Shown one piece after another: positions 41,507 to 52,212 of a stretch of DNA of 64,000 bases. A program made the position numbers and the translations under genes. Where the stretch lies: positions 1 to 64,000 of the forward strand of contig DFFT01000009.1 of assembly GCA_002372325.1 (NCBI GenBank). Reading direction: 5' to 3'. The notes below the pieces were generated by a model. It was not told where the DNA came from and did not search any database. It worked only from the letters and a program-made list of their open reading frames with translations. Numbering within the stretch: position 1 is the first letter of the stretch; the number at the start of each line of letters is the position of its first letter. This stretch comes from Succinivibrionaceae bacterium UBA3769 (GTDB lineage: Bacteria; Pseudomonadota; Gammaproteobacteria; Enterobacterales; Succinivibrionaceae).

Positions 41507-42862
41507 TCACCTTGATAGCAGAACTACCGTCTCAACATGTTCCGTGTTCGGAAACATATTGAAAGCGCTCCATTTCTCAAAAACATACCCGTTTTCCAGA
41601 AGAGGCTTCAAATCCCGGATCATGGTCAGGGGATTGCACGAAACATAAACCACCCGGGGCACCTTCTTTCTGATAAGATGCTGCATAACCTTGTCGGCGC
41701 CCTGCCTGCCAGGATCCAAAAGCACCTTGTTCACCTGACTTTTGGCCCAGACGGTCTTCTCAAAATCATCGGAAAGATCCTGGAGGATAAACTCCGCATT
41801 GGAAATCCCTAAAGCCTCGGCATTCATCCGAGCTTCCTGAACCATGTTTTTTACCACCTCAATGCCGTATACATGCTTCACCTTCCCGGCCAGTGCCAAT
41901 GCAAAATTTCCGCCTCCTGAAAACAGATCCCAAATCTCATCATCGGGAGAGGGATCCAGATATTCCGTCACCGCAGCCACCATCCGGGCATTCATTTCGC
42001 CGTTAACCTGGATGAAATCCCCGGGAGTGAATGACACCTTTACCCCGGCATCGTCATACCAGAGCCGCTCTCCCCCGAAAATCTCCGGATTAAGAAACTT
42101 GAGCTCTTCCCTCTGCACAAGGTCTTCCCGGCCCTTTTCATGACGGATCTGGAGGTACACGGCCGTTTTCTCCCGGTTCCCGAATTCCCGGAAAAGCTCC
42201 TCATCGCATTCCGGAAGCACGTTGATGGTTCTTACCAAAACTGCTGTGCCATTGTTGCCGGAAACCAGCTCCAGATGCCCGATAAGCTTGTAGTTGGAAA
42301 GCTTAAGAAGAGTCTCCCGGAGGGGAGTGATCAAATGCGAAAGCTCCTCCTTCAGCACCGGACACTCGGTGATTTCAACGATTTTGCTGTTCTTCTCCTG
42401 ACGGAAGCCCAGGTGAATTTCCCGGCGATCCCCCTGAACAGACAGCCTCAGGGATCTCCGATAGCCGTAACGGGCGCCGGTTTCCGCTCTGTCCGGTTCC
42501 GGAATTTCCAGCCGAAACACCTTGTTCATCAGTCTCCTGATGCCGTTAACCTTGCAGAGAAGCTCCTCCCTTTCCGACATATGCTGGAGACTGCATCCGC
42601 CGCATTTCCCGAAATACCGGCAGACCGGCTCCTGTCTTTCCGGAGAACGCTTAAGAACATTGATAAGCTCCGCCTCGCCCACATTGCCCTTCCGGGAAAG
42701 CTCCCTGACCACCACCTCCTCCCCTGGCAGAGCCCCGGACACAAACCAGGTGACGTCCTCCCTTTTGCCCAGCCCCTTTCCTTTGATATCGGCATCGGTA
42801 ATCACCACCGAAAAATGCTTGGGAGATGCTTTTTTTGCTTCAGGCTTATAAAACTTGACCAT
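41507..42862 (-). CDS. rlmD: 23S rRNA (uracil(1939)-C5)-methyltransferase RlmD
   Basis: A 451-residue SAM-dependent RNA methyltransferase. ATG 42862 (MVKFYKPEAKK) is chosen because the TRAM domain follows directly (about 10-70). The 4Fe-4S cluster cysteines are CRYFGKCGGC and ECPV. The SAM-binding motif is DLFSGGGNFALALA, followed by LLDPGRQGAD, and the catalytic Cys is in VYVSCNPLT near the C-terminus. It is divergent from barA, exactly as in E. coli. Confidence 0.95.
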   Translation of the reverse strand: MVKFYKPEAKKASPKHFSVVITDADIKGKGLGKREDVTWFVSGALPGEEVVVRELSRKGNVGEAELINVLKRSPERQEPVCRYFGKCGGCSLQHMSEREELLCKVNGIRRLMNKVFRLEIPEPDRAETGARYGYRRSLRLSVQGDRREIHLGFRQEKNSKIVEITECPVLKEELSHLITPLRETLLKLSNYKLIGHLELVSGNNGTAVLVRTINVLPECDEELFREFGNREKTAVYLQIRHEKGREDLVQREELKFLNPEIFGGERLWYDDAGVKVSFTPGDFIQVNGEMNARMVAAVTEYLDPSPDDEIWDLFSGGGNFALALAGKVKHVYGIEVVKNMVQEARMNAEALGISNAEFILQDLSDDFEKTVWAKSQVNKVLLDPGRQGADKVMQHLIRKKVPRVVYVSCNPLTMIRDLKPLLENGYVFEKWSAFNMFPNTEHVETVVLLSR

Positions 42863-43054
42863 AAACGGAGACCTTATGACTTTACAGAGCAGCGGGGAGA
42901 GAACCGAAGAACGCAAACCCGCCCGTTGTTTTTGCTTTAATAAATGGTTTAATCAAGGCTATTCTTGTTAAAATTGCACTAAGCTTTTGACAGATTATAC
43001 CGTAAAAACCCCCGGGGCTGCCCCTGCTGCGTTTTTCCCAAGCTGAAGGTTCCC

Positions 43055-46030
43055 ATGAACAGACACGGCCTCCGCACAAGAATTCTGCTGTTTTCCATAC
43101 TGCCGGTATTTCTGGTAGGCGTCGGACTCGCCACCTTCTTTACCATTACCAGCTATCTGAACATCAATAACCGCCTTGTCCATGAAGGAGAGCAGATCAT
43201 CTATCCCCTGAGCACCAATCTGAGCTTTGCCATCCAGCAAAAAAAACAGGCCATGGTACAGGGGCTCATCAACGAGGCCTTCCGTCAGAACAGCGCCAAA
43301 ATCCTCGCCATCGCGGTCTATGATCGCCACAACAAAATGATGGCCACCTCCAACATTTCCCCGGAAATGAACTATCTGGATCTTGAGAGCGCTGAAAAGC
43401 CCTTCATCTCCAGCATGAACACCGTGGAATACCGCAATGACGGCTTTATCATGAGAATGCCCATATACGCCTATGACGAAGCCAGTCTCATGACTCTTTA
43501 TGACACCGAGTTATCACAGGACAGCAAGGAAAGCAATAAAGCCGCTGAAATAGCCGATCCCCAGATAAATTATCCCCGGCCCCTGGCGGGATATGTCAGC
43601 ATTTATATCCTGTCCGAAAGCGCCATCATAAAATCCCATACTGACCTTATTATCACCCTCTGTCTGATACTCACCGGCATTCTGGTGGCCCTGCTGTTCG
43701 GCATTAACCTCAACAGCGTGATTGTGGATCCCATAAACAAGCTCAGCGCTACCATTTATGCCATAAGAGAGGGCAATGTTAACGTCAAGGTTGACGGCAC
43801 CATGCTGGGAGAGCTGGAAAGGCTGCGCTCCTATATCAACACCATGACCAGCGCCATGCAGGAGTTCAGAAACGAAATGCAGTACAGCGTGGATACGGCC
43901 ACCAACGACCTCCGCAAGACGCTGGATCGCTTCGAGGAGCAGAACGAAGCCCTTAAAAAGGCAAATTCCGATGCCACCATGGCCACTCGGGCAAAATCTG
44001 AATTCCTGGCCAATATGTCTCATGAGCTCAGAACCCCGCTGAACGGCATTATCGGCTTCGCCAAGCAGCTGAAAAAGCAGGCGGCCACCAGCACCCAGAC
44101 AGAGTATCTGACCACCATTGAGGGCTGCGCCCGGAATCTCCTCAGCATTGTGAACAACATTTTGGACTATACCAAACTGGAATCCGGCAAGCTGACTCTG
44201 GAGGATATCCCCATCTCCATTAAGAAAATCTCCTACGAGGTGATCCGCATCCTGACTCCGGCAGCCCACGAGGCCGGACTGGAGCTTACGGCTACCATCG
44301 ACAAGTCGGTACCGGAAAATCTCATGGGAGATCCTCTCAGAATCGGCCAGATCCTGACCAACCTCATTGGCAATGCCGTAAAATTCACCAAAACCGGCAA
44401 CGTAGCCCTGATAATCGAACCGGATCCTTCCAGAAAAAGCACCCTGAACTCCTGCTGGATCAGATGTGAGGTGCGGGATACCGGTATCGGCATTACCGAG
44501 GCGCAGCAGATGAAGCTCTTCTCGGCATTCAACCAGGCAGATGCCTCCATCGCCAGAAAGTACGGCGGCACCGGCCTCGGCCTGGTTATCACCAAGCACC
44601 TTATTGAAGAAATGCACGGACAGATCAGCGTCTCCTCCTCCAAGGGCAAAGGAACCACCTTTGCCTTCAACCTGGAGCTCAAGAAGGGAGAGCTTTCCAG
44701 GCTCCCGGTGCCGAAAGAGCTGGACAGCCTGACCCACCGCCAGATCGTCCTAGTGGAAGCCAATACCTGGGTCAGGGAATCTCTTAAGAAAATGCTGGAG
44801 GACTGGCATCTCAACGTTATCCCCCTGTCCCAGCTGGCTCCGGTGGCATCCCTCCCGGATCGTGATGAATGCCGCTACCTCATTATCGGGCTCAGCAAGA
44901 ATTTTGATTACAACCACTTCTATGCCGACTTTACAAACCTTTCCCTGAAAAAGCTTGACCGGGTGGTGATTGCGGTAAACACCATGGACGAGATGGTAAA
45001 ACAGAAGCTTAGCAGGCTCTCCCCCAAAGTCTCGGTGATTTCAAAGCCCGTAATTCCTGAAAACCTCCTGGATGCCCTGACAGGAATTACGGAGGAGAAT
45101 GCCTTAGAGGAAGCTCCGGCCGGCGTTTACACCATTAAAAACGGCTCGACCGATTATTCCCGGATTCTGGAAACCGCCGCCCCGGCGCCTGATGCCGGCA
45201 TCAGCATCGCCGACCGGCACCGGCTTCTTCCGGCTACTGTTCTCGCCGTGGACGACAACCGGGCCAACCTTCTCCTTATAAAAACCCTGCTTTCGGAAAT
45301 GGCCTCCAATATCTACACCGCGGAAAGCGGCGAGGAAGCGGTGGAGCTTTGTCTCCATACGGAATTTGACCTTATCTTTATGGATATCCAAATGCCGCGG
45401 ATGGACGGTCTGGAGACCATGAAGAATATCCGGGAGTCCACCCAGAATCAAAACACACCGGTGGTGGCTGTTACCGCTCTGGCGGTGCCTGAGGAGCAGG
45501 AGCGTTTTATCAAGGAAGGCATGAGCGATGTGCTGTCAAAACCGCTGGATGAGAGCGCTCTCCGGAATCTGGTGCATAAATACTGCGGCGCCAAAGGAGC
45601 GGCTCTGGCTCAGAATACCGGCTCATTTCCGGCAGAAAATGATCGGCCGGAGCCTGAGACCTCCGGGAGCGCAGAAGATGCCAACGCCATCTGGACTCTG
45701 ACTGCGGCCCTGAAGGTTTCCGCTAACAAGAAGGATCTGGCTCGGGAAATGCTGACCATGCTCCTGGACTCCCTGCCGGAATTCCGGGAAAATCTGTCCC
45801 GCCGGGAAGATATTCCCTCTTTGGAGCTGGCTAAGATCATTCATAAATTCGCCGGTTCTGCCGTATACAGCGGCATGCCCGGCATTAAGAAGCTGTGTAA
45901 CACCATTGAATCAATTCTCCGGGAAACCCAGAGCCAGGAGGAATGCGAACCCGAGCTTCTGGAGCTGGAGGATAACCTGGATCGCATTGAAAAGGAAAGT
46001 CCGGCATGGCTGAAACTGCTGGAGTCATAG
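43055..46030 (+). CDS. barA: hybrid sensor histidine kinase BarA
   Basis: A 991-residue tripartite sensor kinase. TM1 is about 9-31, followed by a periplasmic region of about 165 residues, TM2 about 197-219, and HAMP about 220-272. The phospho-accepting His323 (NMSHELRTPLNG) is followed by the HATPase domain. A degenerate receiver (about 565-690) comes next, then an intact receiver with Asp777 (FMDIQMPRMDG). The C-terminal HPt domain has His930 (IIHKFAGS). In relatives BarA phosphorylates UvrY, which induces CsrB/C RNAs that titrate CsrA; csrA is at 0.7 kb here, but no uvrY or csrB is visible in the window. It is divergent from rlmD. Confidence 0.95.
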   Translation: MNRHGLRTRILLFSILPVFLVGVGLATFFTITSYLNINNRLVHEGEQIIYPLSTNLSFAIQQKKQAMVQGLINEAFRQNSAKILAIAVYDRHNKMMATSNISPEMNYLDLESAEKPFISSMNTVEYRNDGFIMRMPIYAYDEASLMTLYDTELSQDSKESNKAAEIADPQINYPRPLAGYVSIYILSESAIIKSHTDLIITLCLILTGILVALLFGINLNSVIVDPINKLSATIYAIREGNVNVKVDGTMLGELERLRSYINTMTSAMQEFRNEMQYSVDTATNDLRKTLDRFEEQNEALKKANSDATMATRAKSEFLANMSHELRTPLNGIIGFAKQLKKQAATSTQTEYLTTIEGCARNLLSIVNNILDYTKLESGKLTLEDIPISIKKISYEVIRILTPAAHEAGLELTATIDKSVPENLMGDPLRIGQILTNLIGNAVKFTKTGNVALIIEPDPSRKSTLNSCWIRCEVRDTGIGITEAQQMKLFSAFNQADASIARKYGGTGLGLVITKHLIEEMHGQISVSSSKGKGTTFAFNLELKKGELSRLPVPKELDSLTHRQIVLVEANTWVRESLKKMLEDWHLNVIPLSQLAPVASLPDRDECRYLIIGLSKNFDYNHFYADFTNLSLKKLDRVVIAVNTMDEMVKQKLSRLSPKVSVISKPVIPENLLDALTGITEENALEEAPAGVYTIKNGSTDYSRILETAAPAPDAGISIADRHRLLPATVLAVDDNRANLLLIKTLLSEMASNIYTAESGEEAVELCLHTEFDLIFMDIQMPRMDGLETMKNIRESTQNQNTPVVAVTALAVPEEQERFIKEGMSDVLSKPLDESALRNLVHKYCGAKGAALAQNTGSFPAENDRPEPETSGSAEDANAIWTLTAALKVSANKKDLAREMLTMLLDSLPEFRENLSRREDIPSLELAKIIHKFAGSAVYSGMPGIKKLCNTIESILRETQSQEECEPELLELEDNLDRIEKESPAWLKLLES

Positions 46031-46052
46031 CATTTCACCGGTAAAAGCCCGA

Positions 46053-46099
46053 TAAAAAGAAAACGGAGAAGAACCAGCAGTCTCGTGCCTCTTCTCCGT
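46053..46099. terminator. terminator between barA and recO
   Basis: ACGGAGAAGA (46,063-46,072) pairs with TCTTCTCCGT (46,090-46,099), a 10-bp stem. On the minus strand it is followed by TTTCTTTTT, so it ends the recO operon; the plus-strand side has a weaker tract for barA. Confidence 0.82.
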
Positions 46100-46154
46100 C
46101 TTGTTTGCGTCAGATCCCCGCTGGCTTTGCTGTCAGCTCTGCAGCGGAAATTAT

Positions 46155-47264
46155 TCAGAGATCAAAGTTTATGTCCCGATCCTGAGATGTTTCTTCTGAC
46201 TGGCTTTCTGATTCGCACCCGGAAGGATTTTCCGGAGATGCATTTTCACAAGGAACATTGTCAGGCTCAGCCTCAGCTTCGGAGCATTCCGGACTGGCCG
46301 GAGGATCGCTTTCCCCTGACTCCGGAGAAACCTCGGGAGCTTCCGGAGGAACATCTGCCTGAACTTGGTTAACGTTCTCCTGGAGAGATTCCGGACAGCT
46401 GGCAGCCGTAAGCGCAGCGGCCTCCGTTTCCGTTCCGGCGGAATTTTCAGATTCAGCATCAGCTTCCGGTTCCGCAGACTTGCTGCTGTCTGTCTTCTGA
46501 TTACGGGGCACGGCCAAAGCGCCTTTTCCCACATTGAGATAATCCCGGTAAAGCTCTCTGCTGTAAAGCACCTTCCCGTCCAGCAAAGTGTCCAGATTCT
46601 TCTTGATAAGATTCTTCATGGACTGCATGGCGTGAGGGGATAGATTCTCCCCGGTTCTGAGAGCAATGATATCGGCGCCGTTATAGGCATCGCACATGGA
46701 AATGCTGCCAATCATCTCCGGCATGATTTCCCGGAATCCGGTGCCGCTCTGATAGAGATACCACTTTCTGGGCATAATAGGAGCGCCGGAATCAGCTTCC
46801 GAACTCAGATCGATGCCGTAGCCCAGCTCCTCCAGAAGAGCCAGCTCAAACTGCCGGAGCGTCCAGGATTCGGGATAGCCCTCCTCCAGACGCGTTAAAG
46901 CATCAAGATAGGCGGCAAAAAGAATCTGACTGCTGTCCTCGATTTTATAAAGGGCTGCCAGAAGCTCATTAACATACAGAGCGGAAAACAGCACCGGGGG
47001 AAGATACTGAAACTGCCGGCCGCTGACCTCGCAGCGGGCCAGTGTTTTCAGGGACTTATCCGTGCCGCTCAGGGTCAGCTTCAGAGGCACAAAAACCTGC
47101 AAAGCCGCCTTCAGGCTGCTTCTCTTGCTTTTAGCGCCCCGGGCGACAAACGATATTCTCCCGAAATCAGCGGTAATGGCATCCACCAGAAGTGAATTCT
47201 CCTGATACGGTACGGCATGGAGGACGAACCCCACAGTATTTTTTTGATTTGCTTTACTGTACAT
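46155..47264 (-). CDS. recO: DNA repair protein RecO with long acidic tail
   Basis: RecO loads RecA onto SSB-coated DNA with RecF/RecR. Residues 1-252 match the normal protein: OB fold (GFVLHAVPYQENSLLVDAIT, GRISFVARGAKSKRS), then the helical domain (SALYVNELLAALYKIED, RQFELALLEELGYGIDL). A further 117 residues (about 253-369) are low-complexity, rich in Glu, Ser, Pro and Ala, strongly acidic and probably disordered; E. coli RecO ends at 242. The same frame stays open throughout, so this is a real extension. It is six bases after era, last in the lepA-lepB-rnc-era-recO operon. Confidence 0.93.
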   Translation of the reverse strand: MYSKANQKNTVGFVLHAVPYQENSLLVDAITADFGRISFVARGAKSKRSSLKAALQVFVPLKLTLSGTDKSLKTLARCEVSGRQFQYLPPVLFSALYVNELLAALYKIEDSSQILFAAYLDALTRLEEGYPESWTLRQFELALLEELGYGIDLSSEADSGAPIMPRKWYLYQSGTGFREIMPEMIGSISMCDAYNGADIIALRTGENLSPHAMQSMKNLIKKNLDTLLDGKVLYSRELYRDYLNVGKGALAVPRNQKTDSSKSAEPEADAESENSAGTETEAAALTAASCPESLQENVNQVQADVPPEAPEVSPESGESDPPASPECSEAEAEPDNVPCENASPENPSGCESESQSEETSQDRDINFDL

Positions 47265-47269
47265 TTAAA

Positions 47270-48187
47270 CTAACTTTCAAAATCCATATAACCCAGGGAA
47301 CGAAGGGCTCTGGCATCATCAGACCATCCGCTCCTGACCTTAACCCACAGCCCGAGATACACCTTATTCTCAAGCATTTTTTCTAAATCCTTTCTGGCTT
47401 CCGTGCCGATGGTTTTCAGCTTCTGTCCTTCGGTTCCGATAATCATTTTCTTCTGGCCTTCTCTTTCCACCAGAATCACCGCGGAAATGGAAACCCGGCC
47501 GCTCTCTTCAACAGTGTATTCCTCGATCTCCACAGCCACGCTGTACGGGAGCTCCTGTCCGGTAAAACGCATCAGCTTTTCCCGGATCACCTCTGCCGCA
47601 ATAAAACGCATGGAACGGTCGGTGACATAATCCTCCGGGAAGCAGAATTCTCCCTCCGGGAGATGCGCCCGGGCAATTTTCCTGAGCTCGTCCACATTGG
47701 TGCCCTGCTTGGCGGACACGGGAATAACGTCCTTGAAGGGCATGAGCGCTGACAGCTTTTCGATTACCGGCAACAGCTCCGCCTTGTCATGAATTTCGTC
47801 AATTTTGTTGATCACCAGAATAACGGGAACGGACAGCTTTTTCAGCTTTTCCAGCACCATTTCGTCATCCCGGGTCCATCTGGTGCAATCGGTCACAAAA
47901 AACACCAGCTCCACATCCCGGAGGGAGCTCTCCGCCGCCCGGTTCATGAGAGCATTGATGGCCCGCTTTTCCTCGATGTGCAGTCCCGGAGTGTCAACGT
48001 AAACGGTCTGATAATTTCCGGCGGTATCAATTCCCAGAATTCTGTTTCTGGTAGTCTGGGGCTTCCGGGAAGTAATCGAAACCTTCTGCCCCAGAATATG
48101 ATTCATCAGTGTGGACTTGCCGGCATTGGGACGCCCCACAATGGCCACAAAACCGAAATGCTTCGCAGATCCGCTGTTGTCTGTCAT
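47270..48187 (-). CDS. era: GTPase Era
   Basis: A 305-residue GTPase needed for 30S subunit and 16S rRNA maturation. G1 is [10 protein letters not shown]3 is DTPGL, G4 is NKID, and the C-terminal KH domain carries the [16 protein letters not shown] end. It lies 12 bp after rnc, so the two rRNA-maturation factors are made together. Confidence 0.97.
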   Translation of the reverse strand: MTDNSGSAKHFGFVAIVGRPNAGKSTLMNHILGQKVSITSRKPQTTRNRILGIDTAGNYQTVYVDTPGLHIEEKRAINALMNRAAESSLRDVELVFFVTDCTRWTRDDEMVLEKLKKLSVPVILVINKIDEIHDKAELLPVIEKLSALMPFKDVIPVSAKQGTNVDELRKIARAHLPEGEFCFPEDYVTDRSMRFIAAEVIREKLMRFTGQELPYSVAVEIEEYTVEESGRVSISAVILVEREGQKKMIIGTEGQKLKTIGTEARKDLEKMLENKVYLGLWVKVRSGWSDDARALRSLGYMDFES

Positions 48188-48199
48188 ATAAAATTCCTG

Positions 48200-48931
48200 T
48201 TAATCCTTAGCTCCGGCCCTGCGCGCGTGAATAAGGTCAAGAGCCTTCTGAGCGGCGTTCTGTTCGGCGCCTCTTCTGGTGGAACCGTAACCCACCAGAG
48301 TCTCCTTGATAAACGTGCATTCCAGATTCACGGTAAACTGCTGATTGTGATCCTCGCCGGTAATGCTGACCACCCGGTAAACCGGAAGGGATTGATGCCG
48401 GCCCTGGAGATATTCCTGAAGCTGGGTCTTGGGATCCTTCTGATCAAATCCGGGGTGCACCGTCCTGAGCTTTTCGGAAAACCAAGTCTGCACCAGCTCC
48501 CGCGCCTTCTCAAAATTCCGTCCGGAATCGAGATAAACAGCAGCCAGAGTCGCCTCCACCACATCAGCAAGTATGGACTCCCGGCGGAATCCGCCGCTTT
48601 TAAGCTCTCCGGGCCCCATAATCAGATATTCGCTGAGATTAAAGCCCCGGGCAATTTCCGCTAAGGTGGATTCCCGCACCAGAGTGGAACGCATTCTGGT
48701 GAGATCCCCCTCGCCGACCTTGGTAAAACGATGGTAAAGCTCGTCTGCAATTATAACCCCGAGAATGGAATCTCCAAGAAATTCCAGCCTCTCATAATGC
48801 ACCGGACTTGCGCTTCTGTGAGTCAGCGCCTGTATCAGGTAATCGCGATTTATAAAGGTATACCCGATGGTTTTCTCGTAGGCGCCCAGTTTGTCTGCAG
48901 AGTTGCTGCCTGTCATGCCAGATGCTTTCAT
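48200..48931 (-). CDS. rnc: ribonuclease III
   Basis: A 243-residue double-strand RNA endonuclease. The signature ERLEFLGDSILG carries the catalytic acidic residues, with the second set in LADVVEATLAAVYLD. The C-terminal dsRNA-binding domain begins near DPKTQLQEYLQG. The first 15 residues are not conserved, so a start at ATG 48916 is possible. It is 3 bp after lepB. Confidence 0.97.
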   Translation of the reverse strand: MKASGMTGSNSADKLGAYEKTIGYTFINRDYLIQALTHRSASPVHYERLEFLGDSILGVIIADELYHRFTKVGEGDLTRMRSTLVRESTLAEIARGFNLSEYLIMGPGELKSGGFRRESILADVVEATLAAVYLDSGRNFEKARELVQTWFSEKLRTVHPGFDQKDPKTQLQEYLQGRHQSLPVYRVVSITGEDHNQQFTVNLECTFIKETLVGYGSTRRGAEQNAAQKALDLIHARRAGAKD

Positions 48932-48934
48932 TTT

Positions 48935-49831
48935 TTAATTTATGCCGCCTATTCTGTCAATTTTTATTCCGCCGTCCATAGTGCAGCTGAACCAGACTGC
49001 CACGGCCCGTCCCAGCAGGTAATCATCCGGAACAAAGCCCCAGTAACGGCTGTCCCTGCTGTGCTCGCGGTTATCCCCCATGGCAAAGTAATGCCCCTCC
49101 GGAACCACCCAGTCCCCGTGAATATTGCCGATAACATTGGAGCTGCCGTCGTCAAAGAAGGTTTCGGGAGTAACAACGCCGCGATCTCTCATAATTTCAT
49201 GGGACACACCCAGAAGATCCTCGTTTTCCATAATGCCGCTCTCGCTGGGATACGCCGGATTTCTTTCCAGATAAAGCTGCAGAGATTCCGGAAGTTCCCT
49301 GGCGGTGATATGCTTAAGTTCATGAGAGCCCTTCTCCTGAATATGGAGCTCCCCCTTGCTTACCACAATGCGATCCCCCGGAAGGCCGACAATTCTCTTG
49401 ATGTAGTCAATGGAAGGATCCTCGGGATATTTGAATACCACCACATCGCCCCGCTGCGGAGTTCCGGTGGCATAGAGCACTTTATTGGTGAAGGGGTTTC
49501 TCAGGCCGTAACGAAACTTTTCAATAAGAATAAAGTCTCCCCGGGTCAGAGTCGGCATCATGGAGGCGGAAGGTATTCTGAAGGGCTCGTAGACAAAGGA
49601 ACGCACCAGAAGCACTGCCAGAAGCACCGGAAAACAGCTCACCAGATTGCCCCAGAGACCGCCGGCCTCCAGAATTTCGCTCTTCTCCTTGCGGGTCAGA
49701 GGCACCCGGGCCTCCTCCTCGGCCTTACGGAGCTCTTCCTTTCGCTGCTTTCTGAAACAGAACACGTCAAAGAGCCACATGATTCCGGTAAGAGCCGTGG
49801 AACCTATCAGAACAAGAGTAATCGTATTCAT
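48935..49831 (-). CDS. lepB: signal peptidase I
   Basis: A 298-residue inner membrane peptidase that removes Sec and Tat signal peptides. The first membrane helix is at about 4-22 and the second at about 60-78. The catalytic Ser is in RIPSASMMPTL and the Lys in DYIKRIVGLPGD; GDNREHSRDSRYWGFVP is the family box near the C-terminus. It is 18 bp after lepA. Confidence 0.96.
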   Translation of the reverse strand: MNTITLVLIGSTALTGIMWLFDVFCFRKQRKEELRKAEEEARVPLTRKEKSEILEAGGLWGNLVSCFPVLLAVLLVRSFVYEPFRIPSASMMPTLTRGDFILIEKFRYGLRNPFTNKVLYATGTPQRGDVVVFKYPEDPSIDYIKRIVGLPGDRIVVSKGELHIQEKGSHELKHITARELPESLQLYLERNPAYPSESGIMENEDLLGVSHEIMRDRGVVTPETFFDDGSSNVIGNIHGDWVVPEGHYFAMGDNREHSRDSRYWGFVPDDYLLGRAVAVWFSCTMDGGIKIDRIGGIN

Positions 49832-49849
49832 AATTTTCTCCCGGAATCC

Positions 49850-51643
49850 CTAGTCGCTGCCCACCTGCAGAATCGCCAGGAAGGCTGACTGCGGCACCTG
49901 CACCCGGCCGATGGCCTTCATGCGCTTTTTGCCCTCTTTCTGCTTTTCCAGAAGCTTTCTCTTTCTCGTAATATCCCCGCCGTAGCACTTAGCCAGCACA
50001 TCCTTTCTCAGAGCCTTTACCGTGCTTCTGGCGATAATCTGATTCCCGATGGCGGCCTGAATGGCGATATCAAACATCTGTCTGGGAATCAGCTCCTTCA
50101 TCTTATCCACCAGGAGTTTGCCCCGGTTCATGGCATTGGACTTGTGGGTAATCACCGCCAGAGCGTCAACACGCTCTCCCGCGATAAGAATGTCCATGCG
50201 CACCATGTCAGCGGCCTGAAACCTCTTGAAGCCGTAGTCCAGGGAAGCGTAGCCCCGGGATACCGACTTCATCCTGTCAAAGAAATCCAGCACCACTTCA
50301 CCCATGGGAATTTCATAGGTGAGAGCCACCTGCGCGCCATGATAAACAAGGCCGGTCTGAATGCCGCGCTTCTCCTGACAGAGCTGCATGACATCGCCGA
50401 GACACTGCTGCGGCATCAGCATACGGCATTCCGCAATGGGCTCGCGAATTTCGGAAATGGAATTAACCGCCGGAAGATTTGCCGGAGAATCCACCATTTG
50501 AATGGATCCGTCGGTCATCACCACCTCATAGATTACCGTAGGAGCGGTGGTGATAAGATCCAGATTGTATTCCCGCTCCAGACGCTCCTGAATGATTTCC
50601 ATATGGAGCATGCCCAGAAAGCCGCAACGGAAGCCGAAGCCCAAAGCCTTGGACTTTTCCGGCTCAAAAAACAGGGAAGCATCATTAAGGGACAGCTTGT
50701 CCAGGGCATCCCGGAAATTTTCATAATCATCGGTGGATACCGGGAACAGTCCCGCATAAACCTGCGGCTTGACTTTTTTAAAGCCCGGAAGAGGCTCCGG
50801 AGCCCCGTCCTTGGCATTGGTTATGGTATCCCCCACCGGGGCTCCGTGAATGGTCTTGATACCGCAGACCACCCAGCCTACTTCGCCGGCGGTGAGCTCC
50901 TTGCGATCCACCCTCTTTGGGGTATAAATACCGACCCTGTCCACATTCCAGGATACCCCGGTGGTCATAATCTTTATCTTATCGCCCACTTTAACGGAGC
51001 CGTCCACCACTCTGACCAGGGAAACCACTCCCATATAATCATCAAAGTAGGAATCAATAATAAGAGCCTTAAGAGGGCCGTCCGGATTACCTTTGGGGGC
51101 CGGAATTTTGGAAACGATCTCCTCCAGCACCTGCTCTACGCCGACTCCGGTTTTAGCGGAGCATCTTACGGCATCAACGGCATCGATCCCCACGATGTCT
51201 TCTATTTCATCGCAGACTCTTTCCGGGTCAGCGGTGGGCAGATCGATCTTGTTAAGCACCGGCAGCACCTCAAGACTGAGATCCACGGCCTGGTAGCAGT
51301 TAGCCAGCGTCTGAGCCTCCACCCCCTGGGTGGCATCCACCACCAGAAGAGCGCCTTCGCAGGCCGCCAGAGAGCGGGACACCTCGTAGGAAAAATCCAC
51401 ATGTCCCGGAGTGTCAATAAAGTTGAGCTCGTAATCCTGACCGTCAGAAGCCCGGTAATTCAGCGTGACCGCCTGAGCCTTGATGGTAATGCCCCGTTCC
51501 CTTTCAATATCCATGGAGTCCAGCACCTGTTCCTGCATTTCCCGGACAGTCAGACCGCCGCATATCTGAATTAAACGGTCGGAAAGGGTTGATTTGCCAT
51601 GATCAATATGGGCAATTATTGAAAAGTTTCTAATATTCTTCAT
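49850..51643 (-). CDS. lepA: elongation factor 4 (LepA)
   Basis: A 597-residue translational GTPase that acts on ribosomes. G1 is AHIDHGKST, the RGITIK switch and DTPGHVDF follow, NKIDLP is G4. The C-terminal LepA-specific domain ends with [22 protein letters not shown] and the QSAFLAIL tail. First gene of lepA-lepB-rnc-era-recO, with about 90 bp between it and rseC. Confidence 0.97.
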   Translation of the reverse strand: MKNIRNFSIIAHIDHGKSTLSDRLIQICGGLTVREMQEQVLDSMDIERERGITIKAQAVTLNYRASDGQDYELNFIDTPGHVDFSYEVSRSLAACEGALLVVDATQGVEAQTLANCYQAVDLSLEVLPVLNKIDLPTADPERVCDEIEDIVGIDAVDAVRCSAKTGVGVEQVLEEIVSKIPAPKGNPDGPLKALIIDSYFDDYMGVVSLVRVVDGSVKVGDKIKIMTTGVSWNVDRVGIYTPKRVDRKELTAGEVGWVVCGIKTIHGAPVGDTITNAKDGAPEPLPGFKKVKPQVYAGLFPVSTDDYENFRDALDKLSLNDASLFFEPEKSKALGFGFRCGFLGMLHMEIIQERLEREYNLDLITTAPTVIYEVVMTDGSIQMVDSPANLPAVNSISEIREPIAECRMLMPQQCLGDVMQLCQEKRGIQTGLVYHGAQVALTYEIPMGEVVLDFFDRMKSVSRGYASLDYGFKRFQAADMVRMDILIAGERVDALAVITHKSNAMNRGKLLVDKMKELIPRQMFDIAIQAAIGNQIIARSTVKALRKDVLAKCYGGDITRKRKLLEKQKEGKKRMKAIGRVQVPQSAFLAILQVGSD

Positions 51644-51734
51644 AGGTATTCAGGAACAGCTCCGGCGCAAACACACTTTGCTTGTCAAAACAAAAGAGGA
51701 TTATAACAGATAAGAGCCGGAACATTTGAGGATC

Positions 51735-52196
51735 TTACGACTTTACATCAGATTTGCATCCCGGAACCGCCGGCAAAATGCCGACCATCCGCGGAGCCCA
51801 GATGGTTTTTACAAAGATTCGGGAAAGAAAAACGGCGAGACAGAAGCCCAGAGTCAGGCCGGCAAAGGCTCCGGCAATACCGGCAAGATCATTCTGAAAT
51901 ATGAGTTCAGCGGCCAGAGCTCCCGCCAGAAGTCCCAAAAGTGGCACCAGATAGGCAATAACGGCGCTTACCATAACGGAACTTTCCGGAACTCCGATGC
52001 GCGCCACATCGCCGACTTTGGCATTAAGAGAATTCGGAACGCTGAAGATCACCGGCTTTTTAGAGGTGTCGGAATTGTCCTCGGGACACGATGCGGTTCT
52101 GTCAGAGCAGGATCCGCAGATCCCCCGCACTCCCTGCTCGCATACCGCCAGGCCATCCCCGGAGATGCTTCTGACAACAGCCAGAGTTTCGGTCAT
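51735..52196 (-). CDS. rseC: RseC-like sigma-E accessory membrane protein
   Basis: A 153-residue protein starting at ATG 52196. The N-terminal soluble part has a Cys cluster (GICGSCSDRTASC). Two membrane helices follow (about 78-97 and 103-125). This is the RseC/SoxR-reducing family, which modulates sigma-E and SoxR. Last of the rpoE-rseA-rseB-rseC group. Confidence 0.92.
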   Translation of the reverse strand: MTETLAVVRSISGDGLAVCEQGVRGICGSCSDRTASCPEDNSDTSKKPVIFSVPNSLNAKVGDVARIGVPESSVMVSAVIAYLVPLLGLLAGALAAELIFQNDLAGIAGAFAGLTLGFCLAVFLSRIFVKTIWAPRMVGILPAVPGCKSDVKS

Positions 52197-52212
52197 ATGC
52201 TTCTGAGACAAA

